DNA of 64,000 nucleotides from the NCBI RefSeq assembly GCF_024679245.1, contig NC_090176.1, positions 17,012,293 to 17,076,292 on the forward strand, given 5' to 3'. Source of the stretch: Pseudorasbora parva (taxonomy: Eukaryota; Chordata; Actinopteri; Cypriniformes; Gobionidae). The position numbers and the translations under genes are program-made. The notes beneath the pieces are model-generated. The model saw only the letters and a program-made list of their open reading frames with translations. It searched no databases and was not told the DNA's origin. Below, in pieces: positions 21,100 through 31,398 of this stretch; within the stretch, counting starts at the first letter, position 1, and each line of letters begins with the position of its first letter.

Positions 21100-21690
21100 A
21101 CTAGGTAACTTTTCAACCTTCATAATATATTTTTTAAGACTCTTGTGATGATAAATCGACTTACAATAGGTTGAATTACACGTCTGCCATAGCCTGATGG
21201 GGTCTGTATCGTTTTAAATCGTACTTTTAAACTTCGGGTTTCGGGTAGTAACCCGAGAACAAAAAGAAAGCAAAAAGCAAAAAGAACTACAAAATTCGAC
21301 TGCTTTACGGCATATACGTCACTTCCACCAACACCCACACTTCCTTACATTCGGACGTGCGAGCCCAACTTTGTTCGTCGGATAATATAGTCATGTCTGA
21401 AGCAGCACAGACAAATAAGAAAGAAAAGGTTTTGTTGGAGGAAAGCAACAAGAGGAAACGAAAAAGTGATGGGATTAAAGGCAGTATGAGGATCAACATG
21501 TGACCAACCTTTGCTCGTCGGCGTGAGCTGAAGGAGGCGTGCCCGACCGATGCTGTCCTGCTTGTTATGGTGATTATCTACCACTCAAACATTGAACTGA
21601 AGTATCATATAGATTCTGTAAAACGGTAACCAATAGACTACTATAATGACGCTGGCTTGTAAACGTGAGCATCGTGATTATTTGGCGTTT
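21100..21690 (+). mobile_element. TTAA-type repeat TTAAAGCAGCACTAGGTAAC, right end not seen
   Basis: It starts TTAAAGCAGCACTAGGTAAC within the hAT above and matches, to my memory, an abundant fish repeat that carries a short coding-like stretch. The right end cannot be placed, so the boundary is approximate. Confidence 0.5.
21393..21503 (+). pseudogene. Short coding-like ORF inside a TTAA repeat
   Basis: ATG at 21,393 opens 36 codons (starting MSEAAQTNKKEKVLLEESNK, then a basic run and RINM) and ends at TGA 21,501-21,503. Past the stop, other residues such as FARRRELKEA remain legible. I recall the same lysine-rich peptide with a following RINIG..F.RWREL motif from predicted proteins scattered in fish genomes. 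It is probably an element-encoded fragment of unknown role, broken here. Confidence 0.4.
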
Positions 21691-22339
21691 GAAAAAAATA
21701 AAACTCAAAATATAATATAAAAGTCAAAATATAATCATGTCATCATTAACCTGCAGGCTGCACTCTGTGAGAAAATATTAAGTAAAAAAAAAGTGGGACT
21801 TCGGTAAAATAATAAATAAAAAGAGTTGGACTGCGGTAAAATAAAAAAGTGGGGCTGCTGTGAGTGCAGGCAGCCTGGGGACAGCATCCATAGTTCAACC
21901 AAGTGTCATGACAACAACGGCCCTCGCAGCCTCCAAAAAAGAACCGGCCCACCGGGAATTTTCCCGGTGCTCCCGATTAGCCAATCCGGGCCTGTTTCAG
22001 ACTATCAGGTGTCCTATTCTGATTGAAATTCTATCTGCGTTTGCGTTAGTTCGTTTAAATATGGGCTTTAGCATATCTGGGCACATAATCAAAGATCTTT
22101 CGTCTCCGTCTCAACGACAACGTATGTTTGATGCTGGCGTCATATTCAGCGGTCGTTCGGCATCATCTCAGAACACTGCGCGCTCAACAGAAGTGGCTGG
22201 CTTACGTTTTATTTTAGACTTGCTTCAAGGCATATCTTCAACGACTGTCCTCATAAGAGCAATCTTAAATGATTTATATAAAGTCTAAAATGAACAAAAA
22301 GAGTTGTGAGAGAATGCGGCGCGATCCATAGACAGTATA

Positions 22340-22745
22340 TTAAAGGGTTACTTCACCGCTTTTTCATATTAAACTATGCTATTCCCTTAACTAAAACGAG
22401 TTGTTACATACCTCTCTCGTCTCAGTTTGTGCTCTTAATCTCTCTGACGCGCGGTGACGATCTGATAGCATTTAGCTTAGCTCCCTAAGCCCAGTTCATT
22501 CACTATGGTACCAAACAGAGATCAAGTTAGAAGTACCAAACACCTCCACGTTTCCCCTATTTAAATACAGTTACACGAATAGTTGAACGATCAAGTATGG
22601 TGACAAAATAAAACGTGGCGCGTTTCTAATCGGATTAAAAAGTAGAAAAATAATGTATGACGGAATAGCACTTCTGAGAGTACTTTGGCTCGGCGCAGTA
22701 AAAAGTCCCGGCCTAAACATCTTCCCTCACATCTCCCTATTGACA
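22340..22745 (+). mobile_element. TTAA-type repeat TTAAAGGGTTACTTCACCGC
   Basis: The left end TTAAAGGGTTACTTCACCGC is followed by GTTGTTACATACCTCTCTCG, GTGACGATCTGATAGC and ACCAAACACCTCCACGTTTC. The same sequence is present inverted at 62,872-63,186. The right boundary is unclear; the sequence becomes AT-rich after about 22,745. Confidence 0.6.
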
Positions 22746-23991
22746 GAAATGAGAGGGTGAGGGGGAGTTTTTAAACTGTTATTATTTTTGTTATTATAAC
22801 ATTGTTTTTAAAAAAAACTTTTATGTTTTTGAAGCCTAATAATAAATGTAAAAAATAAAATAAAAAAATCAGTAGCTGTATTAATATCAGTAATACTGGC
22901 CTTCATTCATAAAAAGATGCCATTTAAACAAGTATTTAAAATATACTGTCTTTATGTTGTTTCTACATTAATTTGATAAACTGTGAAATTATTGAATTAA
23001 AAATATATTAAAATCATACTAAAAAAATTCTTTTTATTGCGATTAATTGCGATTAGTCACAGAAAAAATGTATGATTAATCTAGTTAAAGTTTTAATCGA
23101 TTGACAGTTTTTAGAATTTTGTTAAATTCAACAACTTATCACAGTTATAGAAATGTAATATTTGGCTCAGGTTTTGTTGTTGGGAAAAAAAACACTAAAT
23201 AATTTAATTGCTGAATTACCAATTATTAATTGAAATCAAATGTGTATGCAATGCTTCTCCTTAACCAACCTTTGTGAATGTTGAGATCTATTTTACTGTG
23301 CCTGAATGATAACTTATTACAGATTTCCTCCTGCTGTCGATTCTAAATCTATTCTTTTTTTGTATGTTATATGTGTCAAAATCTGTGTAAATAATAGAAA
23401 GGTAGCTGATTAACACTTGCAATTCAGTGTCGTGATGGTTTTAAAAAATATTCTGAAGGTAGTAAAAAAGGTATTAAAAAGTAGTAAATTTAACTTAAGG
23501 ATTGCTGTATATACCCTGGTTAAGCTTCCAAAGGCATGAACTGAAAATGCCCCAGACTGAACACGCGCTGTGAATCTATGCCGCGGTCGCGATTACGAGC
23601 TCATTCAGCTCATCAGGAATGTATGTAATTTGACTGCTGCAGCGTTTGTGCTGACACTTCCTCGGCGGCTAAATCACATATTGAACACACACGTTCAGTT
23701 TTTAATTGTATTGTCTGTTCTCTAACTGAACCGATTTTATGAAAATGAACGTGGTCGCGGTGGGAAAGTGAAAGTGATTCAGTAATCTAGTAGGTGGCTT
23801 TGGGAGTGGCCTCACAGGGCAGCGAAGCATTCTGGGAATTGTAGTCTTTCATCCCCATGAGACAAAAATACATTTTCGGTCTTTTCTCAGTCTAGAAAGC
23901 ACCAAATTAAAAAATAATTTCACATTTCTACTACATTAATGACCCAGTTTAAGTACAGATTCATCTTCCCAGCGCTGAAGTACCCCTTTAA

Positions 23992-24428
23992 ATATTTATG
24001 TATTTGAATTGCTTATAAAATTTCCAAATTACTTTAGGTTACACAGTTTTAACATGCAGCTAAATGATACCAACTGAAAAAAGTGCCATGTTTTGACCAT
24101 CCATTCTTAATGTTCATACTTTATTATTGAATCAATGTGGTTTGAAATTGTGATTATTTTAATAAAATCAAACAGATGCAAATTAGATAACTAAACTGCT
24201 CCAAGACTTGGGTTTAAGATCCAAACATAGCTTTATTGAGGATAATCCGTAATTGTAATCCATATAACAGGCAAGGGTCAAAGTCACAGGGCAAACAATC
24301 CAGATAAAAAGATACAGGTAAACAGGTAAATCCACAGAGACGAACAGGAGATCAAAACCATGAGACGAAAAACCAGAAATAACGCTCAGAAATGCAGTAA
24401 GAAGACTTCACAATGAGTGAATGAACAG
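23992..24428. other. No gene recognised
   Basis: AT-rich, then 24,215-24,420 has AGCTTTATTGAGGATAATCC and AGGCAAGGGTCAAAGTCACAG, which look like part of a dispersed fish repeat whose identity I cannot fix. Confidence 0.35.
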
Positions 24429-24429
24429 T

Positions 24430-24926
24430 AACACTTTACAATATAGGTGCACTAATATGCATGAATTAATGCTTAATTAATGAACAGATAATCATGAGTT
24501 AATGTATTACTTAAGGTAAACTACCCCATTTATTAATGATTACTGCATCAGCAACTAATGAAGATTCTACATGATTAATAGATTAAGTAATCATTAAATT
24601 GTTATTAGTTAAATATCTCATAATGTATTAATTTCTTAATAACATATTATATTAACTAATAATGTAAATGAATGTGTTAATTACCAAAAGGGGTCAAAGC
24701 CATGCCTCTCAACTTCCAGTTGTCTGCTTAAATTAATCATTAGCTAATGATTTATAAAGGTATCATTTGTAATGACTTCACTTGTTGGGGCACATGACTA
24801 TTAACTAATTCAGAATTAATTCAAAACTCATAACCACAATTACATATTACTTAATTAATTAGTTAATAGTCATGTGCTCCAACAAGTAAAGTCATAACAT
24901 AATGATACCTTTATAAATGATGGCTA
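24430..24926. mobile_element. AT-rich hairpin MITE
   Basis: It begins ACACTTTACAATATAGG, a common cyprinid repeat start. At its right end, 24,750-24,812 and 24,861-24,923 are inverted copies about 63 nt long (for example GGGGCACATGACTATTAACT against AGTTAATAGTCATGTGCTCC), forming a near-perfect stem with a loop of about 48 nt. There is no coding frame. Confidence 0.65.
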
Positions 24927-24927
24927 C

Positions 24928-25212
24928 TTCCAGCAGGATAATGCACCATGTCACAAAGCTCGAATCATTTCAAATTGGTTTCTTGAACATGACATTGAGT
25001 TTACTGTACTAAAATGGCCCCCACAGTCACCAGATCTCCACCCTATAGAGCATCTTTGGGATGTGGTGGAACGGGAGCTTCGTGCCCTGGATGTGCAAGA
25101 TGCTATCCTATCAATATGGGCCAACATTTCTAAAGAATGCTTTCAGCACCTTGCTGAATCAATGCCACGTAGAGTTAAGGCAGTTCTGAAGGACTTTTTT
25201 GACATAAATTAG
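24928..25212 (+). pseudogene. Tc1/mariner transposase, C-terminal fragment
   Basis: Ninety-four codons stay open without an initiating Met: FQQDNAPCHKARIISNWFLE, LKWPPQSPDLHPIEHLWD, CFQHLAESMPRRVKAVLKDF, then TAG at 25,210-25,212. QDNAP holds the second Asp and PIEHLWD the Glu of the DDE catalytic triad; the first Asp and the DNA-binding domain are missing. The (GAATA)n tract starts right after the stop. Confidence 0.85.
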
Positions 25213-25213
25213 A

Positions 25214-25289
25214 GAATAGAATAGAATAGAATAGAATAGAATAGAATAGAATAGAATAGAATAGAATAGAATAGAATAGAATAGAATAG
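25214..25289. repeat. (GAATA)n microsatellite
   Basis: About fifteen copies of the pentamer GAATA directly after the transposase fragment. The serine/tyrosine/phenylalanine-rich minus-strand frame over it is an artefact of the repeat. Confidence 0.95.
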
Positions 25290-25368
25290 TAAATGACTTA
25301 ACTGACGCAACTGAGACTGGAAGGTCATGTGACAGTAACAACATGACGAATATAGCAAGTCCAAAAAT

Positions 25369-25370
<2 letters not shown>

Positions 25371-25443
<73 letters not shown>
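25371..25443. repeat. (TA)n microsatellite
   Basis: About 36 TA dinucleotides without interruption. It could extrude a cruciform and may be length-polymorphic. Confidence 0.95.
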
Positions 25444-25450
<7 letters not shown>

Positions 25451-26661
25451 ACTTTTTAAATGAGCATTAAGTCAATTCAAATGTAGCACCTATATGCAAT
25501 TTCCGACACACCGTTACTAACCCCAAACCCAAACTTTTCTCTCACTTTGTATAACATTATAATATGAACAAGCTTTTTTTAACAGAATATTATGTGTCTG
25601 TAGCTGAATGTGCTATGTAATCAATAGAGAACACTCTGATGTCAGTATCTGCTTTTAATAAATGTCAGCGGTACTTCATTATTCAGAGGAATTGAACTGT
25701 TTTGCTAAATTAAGAGTCTGTTTCAATTGTCATGCAAATTGTTTGGAGAGCCCTGACCTTAGTTTGGAGAGATGTATAAAGCCAATAGTAAAACGGCAAT
25801 ATTCTGTATCATGAATTAAGGTCTAGAAGGAACTGAAACATGGGGATGTATAGCAGACACAAACTGAAGCAGCTTAAATTATAATGTATGCACTGCCAGT
25901 GCCAGCACTCCACACAGACACACACACAATGCAAAATAATGTACTAACCTTAACAACCCTGAAACGGCTGTACATTTGCTGCAAGCTTTTAATTATAGTA
26001 ATTCAGAACTGTTTGAGGCCTGGGAGTAGTAGCACAGAGAAATTTATATGTGGCTAAATATAAACATTATTAAATGTTGGCTGAGAAATCTTGAAATCAG
26101 GAAATTGCAGGCTGTGTATTGCATGTATAACATCCTCATTAGCAAAGCTCTACGGAATTCTGTTCTAATCACACTCTGCCTATAAAACATCTTAGAAGAG
26201 CATCACCGTATGGTGGCAGCGCAGTGTGTTTTAAGTCTAATTAAGAAGTGCTGTCACTTTCTTGAGAGAGACAAAGGCCACTGAATCTTTTGGCTGGCTT
26301 TTTTTAAAGATGCTCTGGGAACTGAACCAAGAGCTCTCATTAAAACAAATAAATAAACATCATTCTGATTGCAGTCAAGAGGCAGGTAAACCCTGAAATG
26401 CATAATGGTTGTTTATCTAACCGTTATTTATGATTAATTAAATGTGGAATTCATTATGCATCACCATTAATATTCTGAAATGTATTTGCCTCGTTTATTT
26501 ATATGCCACAAGATGCCAATCTTCATTCATAACTGCTAGTGTTTTCAGTCAGTGAATTAGAGTTTTTTAAACACTTTTTCTAATTATTTCATATTTTAAT
26601 ATTAATGTTTTCATTGAAACTTTATATCATACCTTTATGTTTATCATATCAAATATTTATA
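25444..26661. other. No gene recognised
   Basis: AT-rich sequence with no open frame of interest, no RNA gene and no complete repeat ends. Confidence 0.45.
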
Positions 26662-27298
26662 TTAAAGGTGCACTATGCAACTTTTCCATCCACTGGAGGG
26701 CGCCTATTCAAAACAAAGGTGTATGTTGATTACTCCAAGTTTGAGCGCAGGGACATGTGGTCTTCACCTTACAGCCGGTGGAGATTATTAACGTCGCATG
26801 GATGTTATTTTTAACGTTACTGTAGTATGAAGCAGAGCAGGCCCGAGCGTTGTGGGAGCTGAGCAGGGCCACTGGAGCGATTGTTAATAAGATGAACGCA
26901 ACACAGCCTCGCAAGCAGCGGGACTTTTATTATGTCACAGTCGTCAGCGCCATTTCCGTTTTTCCGGTCATGAGTATAAGGTAACGCAGCTCTGTTTATC
27001 ATATTAGATACATTTGAGTGTGTTGAAACTGTGCGTTCGCTCAGCGGCTGCTGTGACACTTGTTGCACACTGCAGTGAGAGTGAAGTGTTTCTGAAAAAT
27101 AAAACCGAAGGTAACGCAGATATGACGCAATTGACAGGCGACTCCCTCGGACATCCCAGTTCATTGATTAAAAAAGCAATTTTCTCACAATTTTCAATTA
27201 CCTGGAAACATTAATGTAAGTACTCAACTGAACAAAATATATAACACTGGCCTAGTGGTTTTTAGATATTTTACTGAAAAAAAATAATGCACCTTTAA
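26662..27298 (+). mobile_element. TTAA-type MITE TTAAAGGTGCACTATGCAAC
   Basis: Left TTAAAGGTGCACTATGCAAC and right ATAATGCACCTTTAA give inverted ends, each including TTAA (26,662-26,665 and 27,295-27,298). The interior of about 630 bp has no supported gene; small frames on both strands lack domains. Confidence 0.7.
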
Positions 27299-28134
27299 AG
27301 ATTTATATAAAAATCGTATATAATAAATATAAGATTTTATTTTTTAATATGTTTTTATAAAAAAGATGTATGAATACCCCTGTCACGGTTCTGTTTAGTT
27401 CATGGGCTTTTCGTTTTTTCAGTCACATGTGTTTTGTTTGTCTAGTTTTCCGCCACTTATGAGTTTCATGGTTACTGATATGATTTGTTTTCTTATGGTT
27501 TCCACTGAGGGATACGGTTCAGTACAGTTCAGTACCGTACACTACTTTTGTCAGAAGTTGTCACATTCCTTTTGGCACTCTTCCATCGGGGTACCTAGCA
27601 CAGTAGTCCGGTACTAAAGGGTGTAGATTCATTGCAGAACGTTTATTGCTTGACAAAAAATCATCACTTGTGCGTGATTTTTCTGGCTGTGCTTTTCCTT
27701 GCAGCCTGCAGCCTTGGCTCAAACAAAGTGAAAAACAAAAACAAAAAAACAACGTTTTTCTTGTGACAACAACCACATGCCGAGAAGCAAGAACAAAATC
27801 TGCTCTATGTCGTCCATTGTTGTTTACTGTGTCGCTTTCTTCTTTCTTCACAATTATAATACAAAAAGAAACAAAAGAAAAAGCGAATGTTTACAAGTGG
27901 AGCTAAACAAACATAATTTCCAGCAGGTTTAATGGCAGACAAACAAATAAACAAAAACAAAAAATCTGGGAGGATATTGCTATAAAACAAGCAGGGGCTT
28001 TAAACATCAGGGAAGGAGGTCAGGAAGAAATGGCATGACTTAGCAAGCCTCAAGGGTACCACAGAGGTCAACAATTAATAAAACAGATGGTGGGCCCAAT
28101 GACTCCCGCTTTCTTACACCGACAGAAGAAATAG
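27299..28134. other. Unclassified; possible repeat piece near 27,500
   Basis: GGTTTCCACTGAGGGATACGG at about 27,498 and GTTCAGTACCGTACACTAC resemble a fish repeat beginning TTTCCACTGAG. Ends are not found. The rest holds no supported gene. Confidence 0.3.
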
Positions 28135-28377
28135 CACTGTCTATACTCTGCCTCAGATGGGATTTGTGGTGGTATTGATGTCCATGGAGGAGCAGGGCCT
28201 GAGCCTGAACAAGATCCATTATTCTCACAGGAGCAATCAGGATCACCTCCCATTGGAAGACACATACAATCTCGCAGTGGTCCCAACAGCCTACCCATGC
28301 TTGAGCCTCCATCCTCAATTGTCAGACCACAACACCTCAGTGCTTTGAAAATGTCTGTGGTTGTAGTCAGGACTTAG
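28135..28377 (+). pseudogene. Unidentified coding-like remnant, part 1
   Basis: Eighty codons remain open between stops without an ATG near the start. They read as a serine/proline/glutamine-rich segment (GAGPEPEQDPLFSQEQSG, GPNSLPMLEPPSSIVRPQHL) typical of disordered parts of vertebrate scaffold proteins. I cannot name a family. A 132-nt lysine-rich frame follows at 28,383 in a different phase. It could be a processed-pseudogene scrap or chance. Confidence 0.3.
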
Positions 28378-28382
28378 TGTAG

Positions 28383-28514
28383 CTGAAGAGAGAGAAACTA
28401 GATGTCCTAAAAGACGTCAGAAAATGTCTTAAAGATGCCAAAGAGAAGGACAGTGACTTTCAGCTGAAGCTCACAGACCTTAAGAAGAGAGGAGACTGGC
28501 ACTGGAGGAGATGA
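28383..28514 (+). pseudogene. Unidentified coding-like remnant, part 2 (coiled-coil-like)
   Basis: Forty-three codons ending at TGA 28,512-28,514 read LKREKLDVLKDVRKCLKDAK, then EKDSDFQLKLTDLKKRG. The charge pattern and spacing look like a coiled coil. It follows part 1 by 5 nt in another frame, as a frameshifted continuation would. I do not recognise the parent protein. Confidence 0.3.
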
Positions 28515-28689
28515 CATTTGTTGGTTAATCAAGACTAATTATGTGTTTTAATTGCATGCAACATGAAATATTATTTTCCATATGTAGTTAGGACTTATCC
28601 CACTTTGCAATGAGTTTTGCCAATCCTGACAAATAACAAGCTCAAATTAATTTATATTCATTGGTTATTCATTATTCAGTTTTACCCCT

Positions 28690-29230
28690 AACCGAGACTA
28701 CAGCCACCAAACCAGATTCCAGCCAACCCCTCACCCTTGACCACGGAGAATTCGCCCGAGCCCCCCACAAATGGAGAACTTCAACCCACCATGAGGAGAG
28801 AGCCCCTGATAACAGCACCAATCATCGCAATGAAGCTAACGTCTCAATCTAAGTCTGACTAGGGGTGTGAGCCGGCAACCACCATGACAGAGGGAACCCT
28901 GATGGAACTGGATATGGAGGACTGGCTAATGCCGAGGTACTGCTTCCCATCCAAACCCAACCTGAATCATCGTCTGTGTCTCCTTTACTGCTGGTTCTGT
29001 CCAGCCTGAAAAGTGTATAATTGAACTATATGGATTTAACATTACCGCCATTGATCCCATCCAGCTTTCCTCTCCCACCTTTGCCACAAAGCTCAGCCAG
29101 TCTTTTAGCCCCATCTTAGCTGTATTCGTGCAGCCCTTCCCCTTCCCCTATAATGCCCCACGATGTGGTCAAGCCTCATGCTGTGCGCTCTCCAGCTGTG
29201 CCTAAGTAAGAGAATCCCTCGTCTCCACCT
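28690..29230 (+). pseudogene. Degenerate retroelement-like coding remnant
   Basis: Interrupted frames include CEPATTMTEGTLMELDMEDW and a proline/serine-rich stretch. I associate these with a recurrent fish retroelement-derived sequence with the motif CEPATT...VE.EGM.W. Stops break the frame. The assignment is by memory of the pattern and is weak. Confidence 0.25.
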
Positions 29231-30286
29231 CCGGCCTCTGATCCTTGTGTTTCCCCTCAACCTGTCAACCTTTCAGGTTTGAACATGCCATTTAGTTCTT
29301 GTTGTAATGAAGCCCTTCGTTTTAGGAATATGAAATGTGCTGTAATTGGTTAGCTGGACGAGTGTGTTGTGATCGGCAGCACTTAGCTCATGTTAGAGAG
29401 AAATGTCACGCCTCTTACCATAACCTCAAACTCCACTCTGATGTAAATATTAAGGATTGCATGCATTTCAAACCAGTTCAAGCCTGATTCAGACCCCCAC
29501 AATGTTAACGAACGAGAGGATCTTGCAGAATGGATTTCAAAGATGGACTTTGCAAGCACGGATTTCACAGGACGTTTTAGAATGATATGTTTGTTTGTTT
29601 GTTTTTGTCATTTCCTATTTTTTGTCATAACAATGTTATCCACCATTTAATCATATTTGTCGGGAAACTATACAAACAGTAGTCAATCACAAAATCATGG
29701 ATAATACTCCTAAGGGGCAGTGAACAACCTTACAAAAATTAAAGCTTACAAAAGCTTTACCCTTTGTTTACATCATAGCAACTACATAAAATGTATAATT
29801 ACAAACTGTCAATAGAAAACACAACTACAAATAATAAGGCATACTTACAAGTTGTGATAAACAACAGATTGTCCTGGCAAAGTGGGAAGAGCTCAGTTTC
29901 AGGAGAAGCCTTTGTGCATAGCCTGCATTGTACTCTCTTTGGAAGGTGTTCTCCATAAAATGTTTAGCCCGTAGACAGTTGGGACAGTAACTGTGCTTAA
30001 ATTAAATTTGAACCACTCCTAAGTTCATCCGCCTTAGGCCAAACTTTTTCCATGGTGAAAAAACAGTGGCAACACTCTTAATTTTTTTCTAGCGCAGCTC
30101 AACTTGCCCATGCACATTTTTTCCGTATCCTGTCAGGATGAGCAACATTTTAACTTCACAAGATCTGGAAAACATGTTGTAATCTAAACAAGTTGTTCAT
30201 TGTAGTTCTTGAAAAGTGGATTTTTTATCTCTATTTTGAGTGACTTTAAGTTTTGTAACCTGGCAGATATTTCTTATGTTTAAACA
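29231..30286. other. No gene recognised
   Basis: No supported frame or RNA gene. It includes short AT-rich and (TTTG)n-like pieces. Confidence 0.4.
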
Positions 30287-30295
30287 GCAACGTTA

Positions 30296-30806
30296 TAGCT
30301 TAGAAATCTAGACGCACTTTAGCGGCAGCAAATGAAATTAGCAGCCAGCAACTATCCGTTGGCTTGCAAGCTGCAAAAAACAATCCCTGGTCAGGCCAAT
30401 TACATTGTGTATATAGAGTCGGTGGGCGGGCTTAACATAATCACGGCAGAGTTGTGATGGTTCCGCATACTACTTGAAAACAAAAAAGAAGTGGGCGAAC
30501 GGCGGTCTTTCGAATCGGATTTGGCCACGACTCTGGAAGACTTGGAGTTGAGCTTTTCTCAGAACAAAGAACAGCACTGAAGTCATTCTTTAAAAAGGAA
30601 GATGTGTTTTGAGTTTTGCCGATTGGAAACGGCAAAGGTTTAATCTATCAACCCACTCCACTTCACCTTCTCTGTTGCTCTGGTTGGTTGTAGCGCTATC
30701 CTATCGCGTGCAGAGGGAGTTTGAAGGACAACCGTTTATCCCGCCCTTTGGATTGAGCCCTGCAGTGTGTTCCCAGAACATCTTGCGGGTCTGGCTTGTC
30801 AGGCTT
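30296..30806 (-). mobile_element. 511-bp element with 9-bp TSD, copy 2
   Basis: Inverted relative to copy 1 (18,614-19,075): TAGCTTAGAAATCTAGACGC at the left, TCTGGCTTGTCAGGCT at the right. It is flanked by GCAACGTTA (30,287-30,295) and GCAACATTA (30,807-30,815), 8 of 9 identical. Shared internal blocks include CCGTTTATCCCGCC and GCGCTATCCTATCG. The two copies differ by several indels. Confidence 0.75.
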
Positions 30807-31034
30807 GCAACATTACACAAAGTTGAAAAAGGGGAAAGGCATAATAAAATATTATAATTTTTTATATTTTTTCAAATAAGATTACATTTTCTTTTAGGCT
30901 ATGCATATGATGACACATGGGCTATATATCTCCGAGTTTAATATTATTGCCATATTTTATTTGCTATAAATTATTGTTGTTTGTAAAACGTCTCAGGTTA
31001 CGTATGTAACCCTAGTTCCCTGAGGGAACGAGAC

Positions 31035-31189
31035 GCTGCGTCGAAACGCTGTGAGAACGCCTCTGCGTTAATGCGTCGTGAAGCGCCTGTAGAACCATTC
31101 CATCGGAAAAAAGATCGATCGTCGGCGTGATGACGTCATCGACCGGAAGCTATAAAACGTCCGTGAAAACAAACAGGAACTAACTTCTG
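31035..31189 (+). repeat. DIRS-2 left inverted terminal repeat
   Basis: From GCTGCGTCGAAACGCTGTG to CAGGAACTAACTTCTGA this is the reverse complement of 36,168-36,323 with almost no mismatches (AACTAAC against AACTAGC is one). Outside it, the 30,990-31,034 segment is unique to the left end. Confidence 0.92.
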
Positions 31190-31236
31190 ATAAAGCCTGA
31201 AGTAAGTGATCACGGACACGCCGGGAGTATGGCAAA

Positions 31237-31350
31237 GCGACGCAGCGTCTCGTTCCCTCAGGGAACTAGGGTTACATACGTAACCTGAGACGTTCCCTTT
31301 CGGGGAACTCGAGCTGCGTCGAAACGCTGTGAGAACGCTTATACCCACAT
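31237..31350 (+). repeat. DIRS-2 internal complementary region
   Basis: GCGACGCAGCGTCTCGTTCC through ACATACGTAACCTGAGAC is complementary to 30,990-31,043, and GTTCCCTTTCGGGGAACTCG to CTGTGAGAACG is complementary to 36,299-36,344. The two complements meet at GAGAC/GTTCCC, reproducing the end-to-end junction expected of the circular intermediate. Confidence 0.92.
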
Positions 31351-31398
31351 CGCCATAGGACCAAGTGTCTCGTATGTGTGAAGCCGAAGCGCACACGG

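Larger units (their letters stand above)
20890..21994 (+). mobile_element. hAT-type element with perfect 8-bp TSD
   Basis: CAGGGCCGGATTGAGAC at the left and AGCCAATCCGGGCCTG at the right form terminal inverted repeats. They are flanked by identical TTTCAGAC at 20,882-20,889 and 21,995-22,002. There is no hAT transposase, so it is non-autonomous. It carries a truncated TTAA repeat from 21,100 and an imperfect triplication of a GGACT(T/G)CGGTAAAATAA unit at 21,783-21,855. Confidence 0.85.
20757..23518 (+). mobile_element. CAGGG...CCCTG element with 5-bp TSD, containing further insertions
   Basis: The left end CAGGGTGTCCACGGGGTTTT and right end TATATACCCTG carry AAAAAGTATTAAAAAGT-type tracts in inverted order, and GTTAA is repeated at 20,752-20,756 and 23,519-23,523. 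The ends resemble a fish repeat I know as CAGGGTTTCTGCGGGGTCTT. Most of its interior is made of other repeats: the hAT at 20,890, the TTAA repeat at 22,340, and a TAATCGATTGACAG end near 23,105. Confidence 0.5.
20679..23991 (+). mobile_element. TTAA-type element X, split by a CAGGG-ended insertion
   Basis: The left arm (C)TAAAAGGGTTACTACAGCG at 20,678 and right arm CGCTGAAGTACCCCTTTAA ending at 23,991 form the inverted ends of a TTAAAGGGGTACTTCAGCG-type repeat. The left arm is only about 75 bp before the nested element starts, and the right arm resumes at 23,524. The right arm contains an ordinary MITE interior with no coding frame. Confidence 0.55.
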
